DNA from: Burkholderiaceae bacterium
GTDB lineage: Bacteria; Pseudomonadota; Gammaproteobacteria; Burkholderiales; Burkholderiaceae_A
Direction of reading: 5' to 3'
Assembly: GCA_018402635.1 (NCBI GenBank)
Contig: JAGYIP010000005.1
Span: 1 to 64,000 of the forward strand
DNA: 64,000 bases
Shown here: positions 23,077-33,965 of the stretch, piece after piece
How positions within the stretch are numbered: the first letter of the stretch is position 1
Layout of the letters: each line of letters starts with the position of its first letter
Made by a program: the position numbers and the translations under genes
The notes under the pieces: model-generated
What the model was told of the DNA's origin: nothing
Databases searched by the model: none
Seen by the model: only the letters and a program-made list of their open reading frames with translations

Positions 23077-23403
23077 CGTCCCACCCCAGCGCAGCTTATC
23101 CGCGAGGATGACCGACGAACCCCCACCCGACCGATTCCGGCGAGCGACGGTCCGCGGCCAGTCTTCCTGCACCGATGTCTCCGACAGCTTGCTGAGCGTT
23201 GCGGGCGGCGTCCAGCAGCGCTGCCGACCGCGTCCCCGATGCCGCTCCCGACGCCGAAGCCGCGTTCCCCGCGGTGGCGGTCGGGCGCGCGCACTGGCGC
23301 CGTGGGCGGTGCCGATGGAGGCTGAAGAACACCGCCTGCGCAAGGCCGCCGCCCGCCGCCCACCGCCCGCTGACCGCCGGAGGCATCGTCCTGAAGGGAG
23401 ACA
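23077..23403. other. region upstream of cas8e, no cas3
   Basis: Both strands were read for a Cas3 helicase or HD end; none was found. Ala/Arg-rich frames are present without motifs. It presumably carries the Cascade operon promoter. Confidence 0.4.
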
Positions 23404-24372
23404 TCAGCCTCCGCGGAACGAGGGCGCTCCGATGACATCCCCGGGGTTTGTTCCGATGGAGTCCGCCGCCCTGCCGCCCCGCGACCAGGCCTCGACGAGA
23501 TGCGGGTTCACCCGATACGCCGCTCCATACTGCCGTCGCAGCGCCGGCTGACGGCCGTAGGCCGGAACGAAGTTTGCCGCGGCCGGGAGCTCCGACCGCC
23601 CCCGGCCCGGCCACGGCTTCCGGCACACGAAGACGATCTCGTTCTGGTCGACGCCCTGGCGGACCGCTTCAGCCGTTCCAAGGCCAAGCCCCGGTTGCTC
23701 GACCCAGACGTCGAGGCCGGCCCCGGCGAGCCGCTCGGCGACGTCGATGCCGTAGGCCCGCACGTGGTCCGACTGACCGTAGAGACGCGCGCGCTCGGCC
23801 GGGTCGGTCACCGAGACGTCCTCGTATGTCGCGTCGCCGTAGAGCGGAACCAGGACCATCGCCCACCCACCGTGGCTGAGGACCCGGACGATCTCGCGCA
23901 TTGCCTGGCGATCCTCATCGATGTGCTCCAGGACGTTGCTGCAGTACACCGCGTCGAAGCTGTCGTCGGCGAAGCTCAGTGCCGTCAGATCCATGGCCTG
24001 CATCGCCGCGCCGGGTTGGCGATCGATCGACACGTAATCGACCCCGCCGCGGCGCTGCAGCAGGTGAGCGATCGGGCGCTCCGGCGCGACGTGCAGCACT
24101 CGATCCGCTCGCGCCAGCAGCTCGGGATGGCGAGCCCAGTACCGCGCGACAAGCCGGTCCCGCTCCAGCGCGCCGCAAACCGGGCACAGCGCGTTCGGGC
24201 GAGAGCCGCCAGCGGGACCGAGATCGCTCGAAGCCGCTCACCCCGCTTGCGCAGCAGGGCAGAACCGGGCGTCTCCACCGTAGATCAACCGAAAGCCAGC
24301 CCTGCGAAACGCGAAGCGCAGTCGCCACGGAACCACCGCTCTCACGGCGCGTCTGGCAAGGCTGAGGTTCAC
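23404..24372 (-). CDS. class I SAM-dependent methyltransferase
   Basis: The GTG start gives VNLSLARRAVRAVVPWRLRF. A Cys-containing CPVCGALERDRLVARYWARH module precedes the methyltransferase core: VLHVAPERP, VDYVSIDRQPG (acidic loop), DLTALSFADDSFDAVYCSNV and LEHIDEDRQAMREIVRVL, then GGWAMVLVPLYGD. The 'P.CG..eR.R' plus 'LHvAPe' layout is typical of glycan- or small-molecule-modifying methyltransferases encoded with surface polysaccharide genes; the substrate is unknown. Frame changes fall near 24265 and 24110. It lies upstream of the Cascade operon on the same strand but with a 327-base gap. Confidence 0.8.
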
Positions 24373-24598
24373 GATGCCGCCGTCCTTTGCCGCACGGGCC
24401 ACCAGGGGAGCGGGCCAGGATCGGCGCGATCCACCGCTGGCCATCGCTGTCGCTCGCGCGCCCTGACCGGAAGACCGACCCGAGCGCCGCGTATTCCCAG
24501 TGGCGTCCCAGAGCTTGCGCCGGTGCCTGGTGGCCCGGTGTCGGTCGCGTCCCCGGTGTCCGGTCGCCCCGCGTCTCTCCGGCGCGGCACGCGTGTCC

Positions 24599-25674
24599 TC
24601 AGCTCACCTGGGAAGGGTCGATGAGCCGGACCAGGTGTTGCTGGGACACCCCGAGGATGTCCGCAGCCCTTGGCTGCGACAGCGCGCCTTCGGCGAGCGC
24701 CCGAAGGCACAGCCGCTCCAGACGCCGGGGCTCCTCAAGGGCTGGATCGACCGTCCCGATCTCGGCGTATGGCGGCCGGTGCCAGCCGCGTTGCACGAAC
24801 GCGCGGGACAGATTTGCGATCCCGCGCGGTCCGAGAATGCCGAGGTCCTTGCAGCGATTGACGATCACCGGAAGGCTGACGCCGAACATCCGCTTGAGTT
24901 GCGCGAGCTCGCCCAGGCTGATCGACGTCCGGCGCTTTCCAACGTGCGCCCACAGCGTCTCCGCGGGCATCAGAAGGCGCCGGCGAGACCGGCGGCTTGC
25001 GCGGTCCTGATCCACCGTGGCGGCAACCTCGAGCACCAAGTGACCCAGTTCGTGGGCGAGCGTGAAGCGTTTGCGCTCGCTCCACGCGTCGTTCTTGAGG
25101 ATGATGACCGGAAGCGGCGGCTTGCCGTCGCGAAGCACCATCGCCGTCAGCCCGTCGATGTCCGACAGCGCGAGCGAGAGCACCTTGATGCCACGCCCCT
25201 CGACCAGCTCGACCAGATTGGGAAGCGGATCCCCGCCAAGACCCCAGACTTCGCGGACCCGGCGCGCCGCGCCCTCGGCCTCGTCGACCTCAGCCACGAT
25301 CGGGTATGGTGATCCGATCGGGCGTTCCCACGGCTTGGCCAGTTTGAGCCGCTCCTCCACCAGCAGATAGCGCTCGAGCCGGCAGCCGACCCGCGCTGCC
25401 ATCTGGGCTTCTTGCTTTTTGCCGGCGACGGCCGTCCCGCGAAACTGGATCCGCTGGATGGTGATCTCCGGCTCGCCGAGCAGGTAGGCCTCGGTAACGC
25501 CGAGCGCGCCGGCGAGCGCGATCAGCACACCGGAGCTCGGCATCGATTCTGTGGCGCTCGTATTTGCCGATCGCCTGAGCCGTCACCACGGTTTCCCATG
25601 GCACCGGCCAAGCCTCGCAACGACAACCCCACCGCCGTGCGAACGAGCCTCAGTCGTTGGCCGAACATCATCAT
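24599..25674 (-). CDS. Xre-HTH / ImmA-IrrE metallopeptidase regulator
   Basis: The N-terminus MFGQRLRLVRTAVGLSLRGL and TAQAIGKYERHRID form an Xre HTH (two frame changes near 25590 and 25545). ALGVTEAYLLGE follows, then a peptidase domain with FTLAHELGHLVLE, the HExxH zinc motif. The C-terminus has an extra helix-turn-helix-like stretch (LSQPRAADILGVSQQHLVRL). ImmA/IrrE proteins cleave repressors and control mobile-element or stress genes; proteins with their own HTH often act as antitoxin-like regulators. From 25543 to the end the frame is intact. The possible target is unknown. Confidence 0.85.
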
Positions 25675-25686
25675 CCCCACAGGTGT

Positions 25687-25727
25687 TTGGTTTACAATCC
25701 GCCGAAACTGACAATAAAACGTAAAAC
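25687..25727. promoter_or_regulatory. AT-rich inverted repeat upstream of the Xre/ImmA gene
   Basis: GGTTTAC (25687-25693) is mirrored by GTAAAACC about 33 bases away, with one extra A, in a short AT-rich gap upstream of the regulator. It could be the site bound by its own HTH. Confidence 0.3.
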
Positions 25728-25966
25728 CCGGGAAGGCGAGGCCTCTGGGGGTGGCCGGGGGTCCGCCCAGCTGGTTCTCCAGGCCTGGCGATCGGCGGCG
25801 CGGGACGCGACGCGTCGGGGATCCGAAGGCGGCTGTGCTACTCTGTACAGCCAGTCAACACCAGCGATGCCCGTGACCGCTGACGCGGTCAGGAACACCA
25901 CTGCCGCACGCCACTGCCGCGGGCCCGGCTCCGGCCGGCGAGCCCGCCCGCAAGACCGGAGGAGCG

Positions 25967-26571
25967 ATGGGCGAACGACGAAACAGCAAGGACGCCGGGA
26001 CCGCAACCGTGACAGCGCTGGACAGCTGGCGCCGACGCCGTCCGGCGGCGCGCGAGCGCGCGGCGAACCCGTTGTCTTCGGCGTCGAATTGCCAGCGCGC
26101 GGGGATATCGTCTTCTCGGTGGCCGCCCTCACCCAGCTCATCACCATCGCCGATCAAGCCGGCGTCGAGGCGGCCGACGACCTCTACGCCGCGATCGCCG
26201 CTCTGCGCCGGCGTCTGCGGGCCAACGCGGTCGGCCTGCCGCCCGCGCTCGACGACATGATCGAGCGTCTGGCGCGGGAAACCCCTGCGTCGGACTCCGG
26301 GAACAACCGGGGACGCGGGTCGCGGAAGCCTACCGTGGTGACGCGGGCGAGCGGCCGGGCTGAGTCGCCGTCCAGCATCGCGCCACGATCCCTGGGTGCC
26401 GAGCGGGCCGGCGCCGGAGCGTCGTGCCGGGCCGTGCGCGCACGCCGTGGCGGCCGACGCCGGAACACTGACGCGGAACACTGGCGCCGGAACACTGGCG
26501 GCGGGGACCCTCAGGGCATCCCTTTGGGGTTGAACTTGGCGTTCAAGCATTCGGCCAAGATTCTCAACTGA
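25967..26571 (+). CDS. hypothetical protein
   Basis: The ATG at 25967 gives MGERRNSKDAGTATVTALDS, and after a frame change near 26065 the protein continues VVFGVELPARGDIVFSVAAL and TQLITIADQAGVEAADDLYA with ALRRRLRANAVGLPPALDD. No family is recognised. The last part is low-complexity, and the end at 26571 overlaps the convergent gene, so the true stop is probably earlier. Confidence 0.4.
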
Positions 26572-27184
26572 ACGCTCTGGCCTCCACACCGCATCGACAG
26601 CGCTTCGGCAAGGTTCGTCGCGCTCGGAAACCCCAACCTGGCCCCGTTCTCGTGATAGTCGATGTCCAGCCGAGCCAGCGTATGCTGGCAATACAGCGTA
26701 AAGCTCACATAGTCTTGGGCGGCGTGCGCGGCGGTCGGCCACAGGAAGCCCGCGCCTTTGGCGATGTGTCGGTCCCACAGCGGAAGAATCCCGGAGCCAT
26801 GGCGTGCAAGGCTTTGGCCGCCGCGGCGGGCGACCGCCGGCCGTCCGTGTTGTTGGCGAGCGCCGTCAAGGCCCGGTTGAACAACCCCATGGCGCCGTGC
26901 GCATCCTGCCTGGTAAAGGACGCAATGGTGCGCCGCTGGCACGCCCCCAGACGCTCCTGCTCGCCAGACAGGAAGCGCTCGAGCTTATCAAAATCAAACC
27001 CGCCGTTTCGGTAGATCAACGGCTCCGCCGGCAGAACCATCAGTCCAATCGCGTTGGCTGCATTCTCGTAATTCTCAATCTCACTCGCGATCATTCGCCG
27101 GGCTATCCAGTAGAGCGCGTCGTTGTCCACCGTCGACCAATACGACTCGGCTGTCTCTCTTACTTCCAGAAGGGAAACCAGCAT
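26511..27184 (-). CDS. hypothetical protein with conserved-looking helical sequence
   Basis: About 225 residues: MLVSLLEVRETAESYWSTVD, WIARRMIASEIENYENAANA, RNGGFDFDKLERFLSGEQ and, after one frame change near 26790, FLWPTAAHAAQDYVSFTLYC with QHTLARLDIDYHENGARLG. The composition is balanced and less GC-driven than the flanks, so it is very likely real. I do not recognise the family. It stands alone between two rightward genes. Confidence 0.6.
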
Positions 27185-27566
27185 TGCCGAACACCCCAGC
27201 GGTTCCTCGGCATGATCCTGCGCCCCTGGAACGCCGGATCGTGGTGCCGCGGATCGGGGCGCCTCTGGACGTGCCGTCACGGCGTGTGGTGATACTTGGT
27301 TGGCCCCTAGATCGCCATCACCGCCGCACGGGACGGAAACCAACGGCGCCGCGTCCGCCGGATCGACCTTGCCCCGGATCGACCCTGCCGTGGCCCCGTT
27401 ATCGACCGTTGCCGTGGCCCTGTTTCAGGCCCCGCCGGACTGTTGTCATCCGGCATCGGCTGCGCGCGATCACCCTCGGCGCAACAACCCGCCTCAAGCC
27501 ACCGTGCCACACCCTAGGACAGCCCGGCCAGCAACACCACCCCGCAAGCCAAGGGTCCACCCCGTG
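27185..27566. other. intergenic stretch before the S1/P1 nuclease gene
   Basis: It contains CGACCNTGCC-type short repeats (27362-27412) but no gene. It holds the divergent upstream regions of the hypothetical and nuclease genes. Confidence 0.35.
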
Positions 27567-28560
27567 ATGGGCCGAACAGCGCTGATCGCGGTCGCGCTCC
27601 TGGTCGCCGCGGCTCCCGCCCTCGGCTTCGGTGGCGCCGGGCATCACGCGGTCTGCGACATCGCCTACCGCGAACTGACCCCGAGGTCAGGGTCAGAGTG
27701 GACGACATCCTGAGAGCCGGCGGGGACCCGCGCTACGCCAGCTTTGGCGCAGCCTGCGGCTGGCCCGACAGTCACGACGTCTTCGGCCCGGTCGTCCGGC
27801 TGTACGCGCGCGATCACTACATCAACGTTCCCCGCGACGCCGCGCGTGTCTCCGCCTGCTTCGACCGCGACGGCCGGACCGACCGCTGCCTCCTGACCGC
27901 GATACCGTTGATGATTCGTGTCCTTCAGGGCCAGGATGCGGTCAAACTCGGGCAACGGGACCAAGGCTTCCCTCAGGACCAGACCGAAGCCCTGCGGTTT
28001 CTGGGACATTGGCTGGGCGACATCCATCAGCCCTTGCACGTTTCCTACGCCGACGATCGAGGCGGCAACAGCGTTCCGGTCTTCGGCGTCACAGGGTGCT
28101 CGGCACCGGACCGGCGCGATCTCGATCAGGACGGCGACACGCGAACAGGTCTCGACCCTGCACACGGTGTGGGACATCTGCATCGTCCACGACAGCATGG
28201 AGGAGCGCGGCTTCGCGCCCGGGACCGCCACGCGGGCGGCGTATTCGACCGGGTTGCACGGCGAGATCTCACCCACCCAACGCGTCTTGTGGGCGCAGAT
28301 CCTGGAAGCGGCCGACTGGCCGGCGGCGATCGCCACCGAGAGCCACGCGCTGGCGCAGGACCGGCTGGTTCAATACTGCGTCGTGGTCGGCGGCAGCTGT
28401 CAGTACGCCAGCGACGCGGTCACGCTCTTGCCGGGCGCACCGCTTCCGGATCCTGCGGCTGTCGGCGGCGTATGAGGATCTTCATCGGGCAACCGTGGAA
28501 GCGCAGCTGAAGAAGGCGGGGGTCCGCCTGGGGGCCTTGCTGAACGACATCCTGCGGTGA
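27567..28560 (+). CDS. secreted S1/P1-type zinc nuclease
   Basis: A clear signal peptide (MGRTALIAVALLVAAAPALG) is followed by FGGAGHHAVCDIAYREL. This is the start of mature S1/P1 nucleases, where the first residue and His coordinate zinc; here the usual Trp is Phe. FLGHWLGDIHQPLHVSYADD contains the GDIHQPLH zinc site, and HTVWDICIVHDSMEERGF the later ligands. These enzymes degrade single-stranded DNA/RNA and 3'-nucleotides in the periplasm or outside the cell, serving nutrition or extracellular DNA turnover. Frame changes lie near 27690, 28140 and 28470. About 330 residues is a normal length. Confidence 0.85.
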
Positions 28561-28916
28561 CGCCCCTGCCCTCGCCATCCGCGCGGCCCCGCCAGGTCGG
28601 CTGCGCCGGCGCGCTTTGCGCCCGGGGTCGCAAGCCCGTCGGTCTGACGAGGCCTTGGCCCGCGCACGAGGGGCCGCTGGCCAGTCGCCGTTGCCGGCGC
28701 TCAAGGTGGGTGGATCCTCGGTGCAGCGGCCGGGCGGTGGCCGTCGACCGCCCGCGGCGAGGTTGGCAAGCGCGGCACCCGGGGCGCCCCGCGCGTCGCC
28801 ATCGCCAGGAGGGGCCGGAGGTTGCGCGCGAACCCGGGTCGCTCGGGCGCGGCAGCCGGAGCAGGAGCCTCCGGGCGGGGATTCACCTTCCGTTCCCGTA
28901 GTGTTACCATCCCCGC
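28561..28916. other. intergenic stretch, nothing recognised
   Basis: GC-rich sequence without recognisable coding content. The last 20 bases (GTAGTGTTACCATCCCCGC) precede the WGR gene. Confidence 0.35.
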
Positions 28917-29460
28917 ATGTTGTCGTTGACCCACCTGCGTCTTCGCCTCGTGGACCCGACGCGCAATCGCGACCGGAGCTACGAACTTGATATTGATCAG
29001 GACCTCCTCGGCGAGGTGACGGTGCGCGTGCGCTTTGGTCGTCACGGCCGGACGCAGCGCGATCTCACGCACCGGGCGCGTGACCGCGATGACGCGGAGC
29101 GCATCGCCGGGTGGATCCTTCGCCGTCGGCTCAGCGCGCGCCGGCGTCTTGGCAGCGCGTATGTTCTCACCGCCGCCGAGGGTGACTGCCAGGGCCTCCT
29201 GCAACACTGGCACGCGTTCGGGGTGCCGACGGTCGGCCCCTGGTCACGCGGTTGGCGAGGAGGCCGAACCGGCGACCGTCGCTGTCGCCCTTGGCGTTGC
29301 CGCTGTTCGCGGCCTGACAGGCTGGCCGGACACGGATCGCGCGGCCGCGTCGACCGCCCGCGACGCGACGGAACCGCTGGCGCGGCGCTCGCGCGGACGG
29401 CGATTCGGCGCCGGTGGCGCCGAGGGACAGCGCCCTCCGCGGCCCGGCTCACGGCCGTCA
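28917..29460 (+). CDS. WGR-domain protein
   Basis: The N-terminal 75 residues read LRLVDPTRNRDRSYELDI, LLGEVTVRVRFGRHGRTQ and DAERIAGWILRRRLSARRRL, the WGR domain layout (Trp-Gly-Arg here Phe-Gly-Arg). WGR domains bind nucleic acid in PARPs and occur alone in many plasmid- or island-borne bacterial proteins of unknown role. The remaining frame is Arg/Ala-rich with a probable frame change near 29235, so the end is approximate; it should stop before the convergent gene. Confidence 0.5.
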
Positions 29461-30194
29461 CGGCTCCGGGCGGTACGCCATCACCGCCACCACCTTGGCG
29501 GCATCGCCTCGTCCCCGTACGTGCCGATCGCCACGCCCGGCGCGTCGTCCGCCACCGACGTCACCCGCGACAGGCGCCATTTCTTGGTCTCCAACGGCGC
29601 CAGCCGGCAGGTCCGCCCGTTGACGCGGCGAAGTACCAGCTGGCGAACGGCTGGATCTTGATCCATTTGCAGTCGGCGCCGGACAGCAACCGCTGTTCAT
29701 GGAAGACCCGCTCCTGGTGCCGACGCTGGCGGAGACGCTGCTCCGCTCTCGAGGCGAAGACGTTCGGTTTCGATCTCGATGAACTCTTCCACGGCGCCGA
29801 GGATCGCCGGAAGCTCGGTGCCTTGCGCCTTCTCCCGCTGGTACAACGCGACGCAACCCGCCCGAAGGTCTTCCTTCGGAAACTGGAGAGCTGTCTTCCT
29901 CCTGCGCTCTGAGGCGCTGGGCGACGTCGGTTGTCGTCAGGATCGGGCCGGGCATGGTGTTCAGAAAATCACGCAGGTCGTCGACCGGGACCCAGGTTCC
30001 GACGGCCGCCGTCATCAGCCTCTCGCGCTGCCCATCCCACTTCTGCCAGATCGCGCTGGCGCGGTCGATCCGACTGACGACCGCGCGCGCCAGAGCGCCA
30101 CCGAATGAAGGTCCCGGATGTGACGCAGGGACGGGCTTCTCACGTAGTCGACCAGAAGCTGTTGGACAGCCTGGACCCGCTCGTCCTCACGCAT
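29458..30194 (-). CDS. conserved-looking hypothetical protein
   Basis: It begins MREDERVQAVQQLLVDYVRS, then VVSRIDRASAIWQKWDGQRE, LMTAAVGTWVPVDDLRDFLN and TMPGPILTTTDVAQRLRA. The C-terminal part, after frame changes near 29880 and 29640, reads CRLAPLETKKWRLSRVTSV and DDAPGVAIGTYGDE. The family is not recognised. It lies between the WGR gene (convergent) and the histidine kinase gene (same strand). Confidence 0.5.
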
Positions 30195-30269
30195 GCCGAT
30201 GTCCCATGACCTTTGTGCCTCGTCGCCTTGGTTGGATGGCGCGCGAAGGCCGCCAGGCCCAGTGCCGAG

Positions 30270-30293
30270 CCGAGCCGAGCCGAGCCGAGTGTA
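30270..30293. repeat. CCGAG microsatellite
   Basis: Five tandem copies of the pentamer CCGAG lie in the gap between the hypothetical and histidine kinase genes. Confidence 0.6.
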
Positions 30294-30404
30294 CCCCGCA
30301 ACGGGACGGAAGCGGACACCGACCTGAGCGTGACGGGTGGGGCCGTTGCCGCTGTTGGCGTCCGGCCGGGCGACGCTCCGGCCCGTCTCGATTTCGGCGG
30401 GCCG

Positions 30405-31390
30405 TCAGGCGCGCGCGCGCAGCGGTATTCGCACCGTGGCCCGGGCAGCCCGGCGAGGCGTCCTCGTGTTCGACTGTCCCCTCGTGTGGCTTCAGCAGGG
30501 CGGCGATCAGGGACAACCCCGTCCCCGTTGGCGGAGGGAGGGGGCAGCCGACGCCATCATCCTGAACGGTGATCGTGAGAACGTCGTTCGGTTGCACGCT
30601 GAGCTGGATCAGGATCGTACCCGGTCGGCAATCCGGATAGGCGTATTTGAGCGCGTTGGTCACCAGTTCGTTCACCGCGATGGCGATCGCCGCGGCCATG
30701 GCTCGCGGCACCCTCACAGGCGTTGCCGAGCCGGACAGCGTGATCGGACGGTGCAGCAGGAGCGAGGTTGACAGCGCGTTGCAGAGCCCGCCGACCAGAT
30801 CCCTGGCTTCGACGTCGCCGCCGGATGAGGTTGGCGAGTAGATCAGCTCCTGCAGCAGCCCGAAGCTGGCGATCCGTTCGCTCACAGCCTCCAGGACCCG
30901 CTTGGTCTCCTCGCTCTTGGCCCGGCTGTGGTACATCCCGGTCGCCGCGATCAGCGGTTGCAGGTTGTTCCGCGTGCGATGGTGCAGTTCGCGAGCCAGC
31001 GCATCCTGGTGATGTTCGGCGGCTTGCAGGTCGTGCGCCAACGCCCGGAGACCCCTCGATCGCCGCGGCCGACACGAGGCCGACGGCCAGGTACAGAAAA
31101 GAGCGACCGTGTCCGCCTGCGTCATCGCCAACGAATGGGATGGCTCGATGAACAGGAACGCGGCCAGGAACGCGCCGAGCAGGAGCGCGTACAGGCTGCT
31201 GCCCCGGCCCAGCAGAACGGCGCACCCAACAACCGCCGCCAGAGAGGCAAGGAAGAGATAGGAGCCGATGATCGGCTCCAGCATGAAGCGCCCAGCGGTC
31301 GCCACGGCCACAGCACCGGTCGCCAGCCCGTAGATGACAGCCGCGGGCTGACGGTGGGTCCAGCCACAAGAAGCGAAACGCGTCGTGCAT
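30405..31390 (-). CDS. membrane sensor histidine kinase (HisKA_2 type)
   Basis: The N-terminus MHDAFRFLWLDPPSAR is followed by three to four hydrophobic segments (IIGSYLFLASLAAVVGCAVL; LYALLLGAFLAAFLFIEPSH), as in DUF4118 sensors. The phospho-acceptor box is RELHHRTRNNLQ, the N-box NELVTNALKYAYP, the G1 box DDGVGCP, and G2 reads GTGLSLIAALLK. HisKA_2 kinases of alphaproteobacteria often act in light or general stress responses. No response regulator lies next to it. Frame changes are near 31315, 31070 and 30445. Confidence 0.85.
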
Positions 31391-31978
31391 GTGGGGTCCC
31401 TCGAGGAGGCATCCGCAACCTTGTCAACTCGCTGGCGCGGCTGGACGGGTGGAGGCGCGATGGCGTGTGGAGAGGTGGGCTCATGCGGACTCGCAGGGCG
31501 CCGGTGTTACCGTGGCGGGTCCGGGCCTCTGGCGGCAGTCTATCGCGCCAGTCAGGCGGCTGGCCCGCATCCTTATCGTCGCCGACCAGAAGTCGGCTCG
31601 CGCCGGTCGGTCCCGAGCGGTTTCGCCGGCCACCGGGCCTCCGCCCCGGGACGCGCATCCGCCCCGCTGGCGATCGCGTGCCGGCGCCCTGTCGAGGGGA
31701 TCCAGCGGGAGCGGCGGGGAGCGACGGCCTCGGCAGCCCGCGCGAGCGCTCTGGACGGTCGCGTCATCAGGCGCACGGCGTCTTCCGCCCGGGATCGAGG
31801 GCTAAAACGGGCTGTCCGCTCAACGAGCTGATCTCGGCGCCGCGGCAGAGGCCACGCCGTCTCGATCCGGTCGGTTCCGGATCCAGCGCGCCTTCGGACC
31901 GCCCGGTTCCTGCTCTCTTTCGGTGATCTCGGCTTGACGCCGCCCACGCTGGGCCACCCGGCAGCCTCGAGACGCGTG
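31391..31978. other. intergenic stretch up to the IS256-family element
   Basis: About 590 bases without a recognisable gene on either strand; the long reverse-strand frame reaching into the IS is an antisense artefact. Confidence 0.35.
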
Positions 31979-32021
31979 GCTCCGCCGGTCACGTCCCTGG
32001 TGATGGTGTAGCTCGGCGGTA

Positions 32022-32079
32022 GCGGGCTCGCCCGCCCGCGCGCTTTCACATGAGCGCTGTAGCGGGCGGGCGGGCCCGC
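32022..32079. promoter_or_regulatory. large stem-loop inside the IS, upstream of the transposase
   Basis: Arms GCGGGCTCGCCCGCCCGC (32022-32039) and GCGGGCGGGCGGGCCCGC (32062-32079) pair with one mismatch over 18 bases around a 22-base loop. Such a structure between the left end and the ATG can limit transposase expression from outside transcription; that role is inferred. Confidence 0.6.
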
Positions 32080-32148
32080 GTGAGTGGTCATCGACGGATC
32101 TCCGGTAGGGTTGAGTTGCGACCGCAACCTGAACCGAAGGGACCGACG

Positions 32149-33348
32149 ATGACCGACGCGATGATGAGCCTGCGCACGCTGGTGGAGAAGTCCCCCGACG
32201 CCGATCTGCTGCGCGAGATGATCGGGTTTGCCGCCGAGCGGCTTATGGAGCTGGAGGTCGGCGCGCTGACCGGGGCCGGCTACGGCGAGAAGAGTGCCGA
32301 GCGGCTGGCGCAGCGCAATGGCTACCGCGACCGTGACTGGCAGACCCGTGCCGGCACGGTGGAGCTGCGGATCCCGAAGCTGCGGACCGGCTCTTACTTC
32401 CCGGGCTTCCTGGAGCCGCGGCGGATGGCCGAGAAGGCGCTGACGGCGGTGATCCAGGAGGCCTACATCCAGGGGATCTCGACGCGCTCGGTGGACAATC
32501 TGGTCAAGGCGCTCGGCATGACCGGGATCTCCAAGAGCCAGGTCAGCCGGCTGTGCGAGGAGATCGACGAGCGGGTGCACGCCTTCCTCGATCGCCCGAT
32601 CGAGGGCGACTGGCCCTACCTTTGGATCGACGCCACCTACGTGAAGCTCCGTCAGATCAACCGGGTCGTCTCGGTGGCGGTGATCGTCGCGGTCGGCGTC
32701 AACGCCGACGGACGGCGCGAGGTGCTGGGCCTCGATATCGGGCCGTCGGAGGCCGAGACCTTCTGGACCGGCTTCCTGCGCAAGCTGGCCCGGCGCGGGC
32801 TGCGCGGCGTCAAGCTGGTCGTCTCCGACGCCCATGAGGGCATCAAGGCGGCGGTCGCCAAGGTGCTCGCCACCAGCTGGCAGCGCTGCCGGGTCCACTT
32901 CATGAGGAACGCGCTGGCCCATGCCGGCAAGAGCGGCCGGCGGGTGGTATCCGCCTTCATCGCCACCGCCTTCGCCCAGAACGACGCCGAGGCCGCCCGC
33001 GCCCAGTGGCGCCGCGTCGCCGACCAGCTCCGCGCCAAGCTGCCGAAGCTGGCCGTCCTGATGGACGATGCCGAGACCGACGTGCTGGCCTACATGACCT
33101 TCCCGGCCCAGCACCGCACCAAGCTGCACAGCACCAACCCGCTCGAACGCCTCAACGGCGAGATCAAGCGCCGCACTGAGGTCGTCGGCATCTTCCCCAA
33201 CGAAGCCGCTATCATCCGCCTGGTTGGCGCCATCCTGCTCGAGCAGAACGACGAGTGGGCCGTCCAGCGCGCTCGCTACATGACCCTGGAAACCATGGCG
33301 ACCATGGGCAATGATCCTGGCGTCAGCCTGCCGGAACTCGCCGGCTGA
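32149..33348 (+). CDS. IS256-family transposase (Mutator type)
   Basis: The uninterrupted frame of 399 codons begins [20 protein letters not shown]. The DDE residues lie in IDATYVK, VSDAHEG and ERLNGEIK, and the [10 protein letters not shown] motif between them is the Mutator-family C2H-like signature (CxxHFxRN). It catalyses cut- or copy-out via a circular intermediate. The ATG at 32149 was chosen because the upstream frame runs through the stem-loop. A G-rich AAGGGACCGACG precedes it. Confidence 0.95.
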   Translation: MTDAMMSLRTLVEKSPDADLLREMIGFAAERLMELEVGALTGAGYGEKSAERLAQRNGYRDRDWQTRAGTVELRIPKLRTGSYFPGFLEPRRMAEKALTAVIQEAYIQGISTRSVDNLVKALGMTGISKSQVSRLCEEIDERVHAFLDRPIEGDWPYLWIDATYVKLRQINRVVSVAVIVAVGVNADGRREVLGLDIGPSEAETFWTGFLRKLARRGLRGVKLVVSDAHEGIKAAVAKVLATSWQRCRVHFMRNALAHAGKSGRRVVSAFIATAFAQNDAEAARAQWRRVADQLRAKLPKLAVLMDDAETDVLAYMTFPAQHRTKLHSTNPLERLNGEIKRRTEVVGIFPNEAAIIRLVGAILLEQNDEWAVQRARYMTLETMATMGNDPGVSLPELAG

Positions 33349-33426
33349 CCGCAGCACGGCACCTTGCCGGAGATCGCGGCGACCAGCCGCCTGCTACACC
33401 ACGCCGAGGGACACGACCGCTCCGCC

Positions 33427-33965
33427 GAACCTGTCATGCACCGACATCATTCCCGACCGATGCCCTCGGGCGGGATCTTGCCCGGCGTTCGGAATACGCG
33501 CGGCCAGGATTCGCGCGGCGGCACGCTTGCGAACCGAGCTCCGCGGCCGGAGCGCCTTCATCTGCGCGGCCTCACCAGCCCGGGTGGACCATCCGCACCA
33601 GCTCCTCGAGATCATGGTTCATCCCCACCGGGCCGCAAGCCCCGTTGAGCGGGTGGCTGCCTCCAGCCGGCCAGATCAGGGAGTCCAAGTCTTTATTCCG
33701 TCCACGCCGTGGTCCGCTGCATCCGGGCCGCCCCGGCCACCGGCCGGCACCGGCTCGGCGGAGAGGGGATGCCCTTTCCAGGCAGGCCGTGTCCGCCCTT
33801 CAGCGCTCCGCACGGGCGCGCGCGCAAGACACCGTTGGCGGGCGCGCGCAGCAACCGTTCCTGGCGCCGACCGGAGGCGAAGCTGGTGCGGCGCCGCGCC
33901 ATCACGCAAGTGGTGTTACAAGGCGCTTCTTTTGCGCTATGTTGGCCCGGTGAAGGAGCCGTCCA
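33427..33965. other. region between IS256 and the RES-Xre operon
   Basis: No gene is recognised. Just before the operon, GCGC-TTCTTTT-GCGC (33926-33940) is a short inverted repeat that could be the autoregulatory site, followed by GAAGGAG as ribosome site. Confidence 0.35.

Larger units (their letters stand above)
31987..33418 (+). mobile_element. complete IS256-family insertion sequence
   Basis: Left end GGTCACGTCCCT...TGGTGTAGC and inverted right end GGTCGTGTCCCT...TGGTGTAGC match at 20 of 26 positions. Both are flanked by the 8-base duplication GCTCCGCC (31979-31986 and 33419-33426), the expected size for IS256. The single transposase gene is intact. This looks like a recent, potentially active insertion. 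Confidence 0.92.

Noticed and set aside
23077-25674. Possible cas3 upstream of cas8e
   Set aside because: No HD motif, Walker A, DExH or helicase motif VI in any frame; the region is a short non-coding gap followed by a methyltransferase and an Xre/ImmA gene.
31573-33357. Long reverse-strand frame of 594 codons across the IS256 element
   Set aside because: It is the antisense of an intact DDE transposase and has no recognisable domains; GC-rich DNA keeps antisense frames open.
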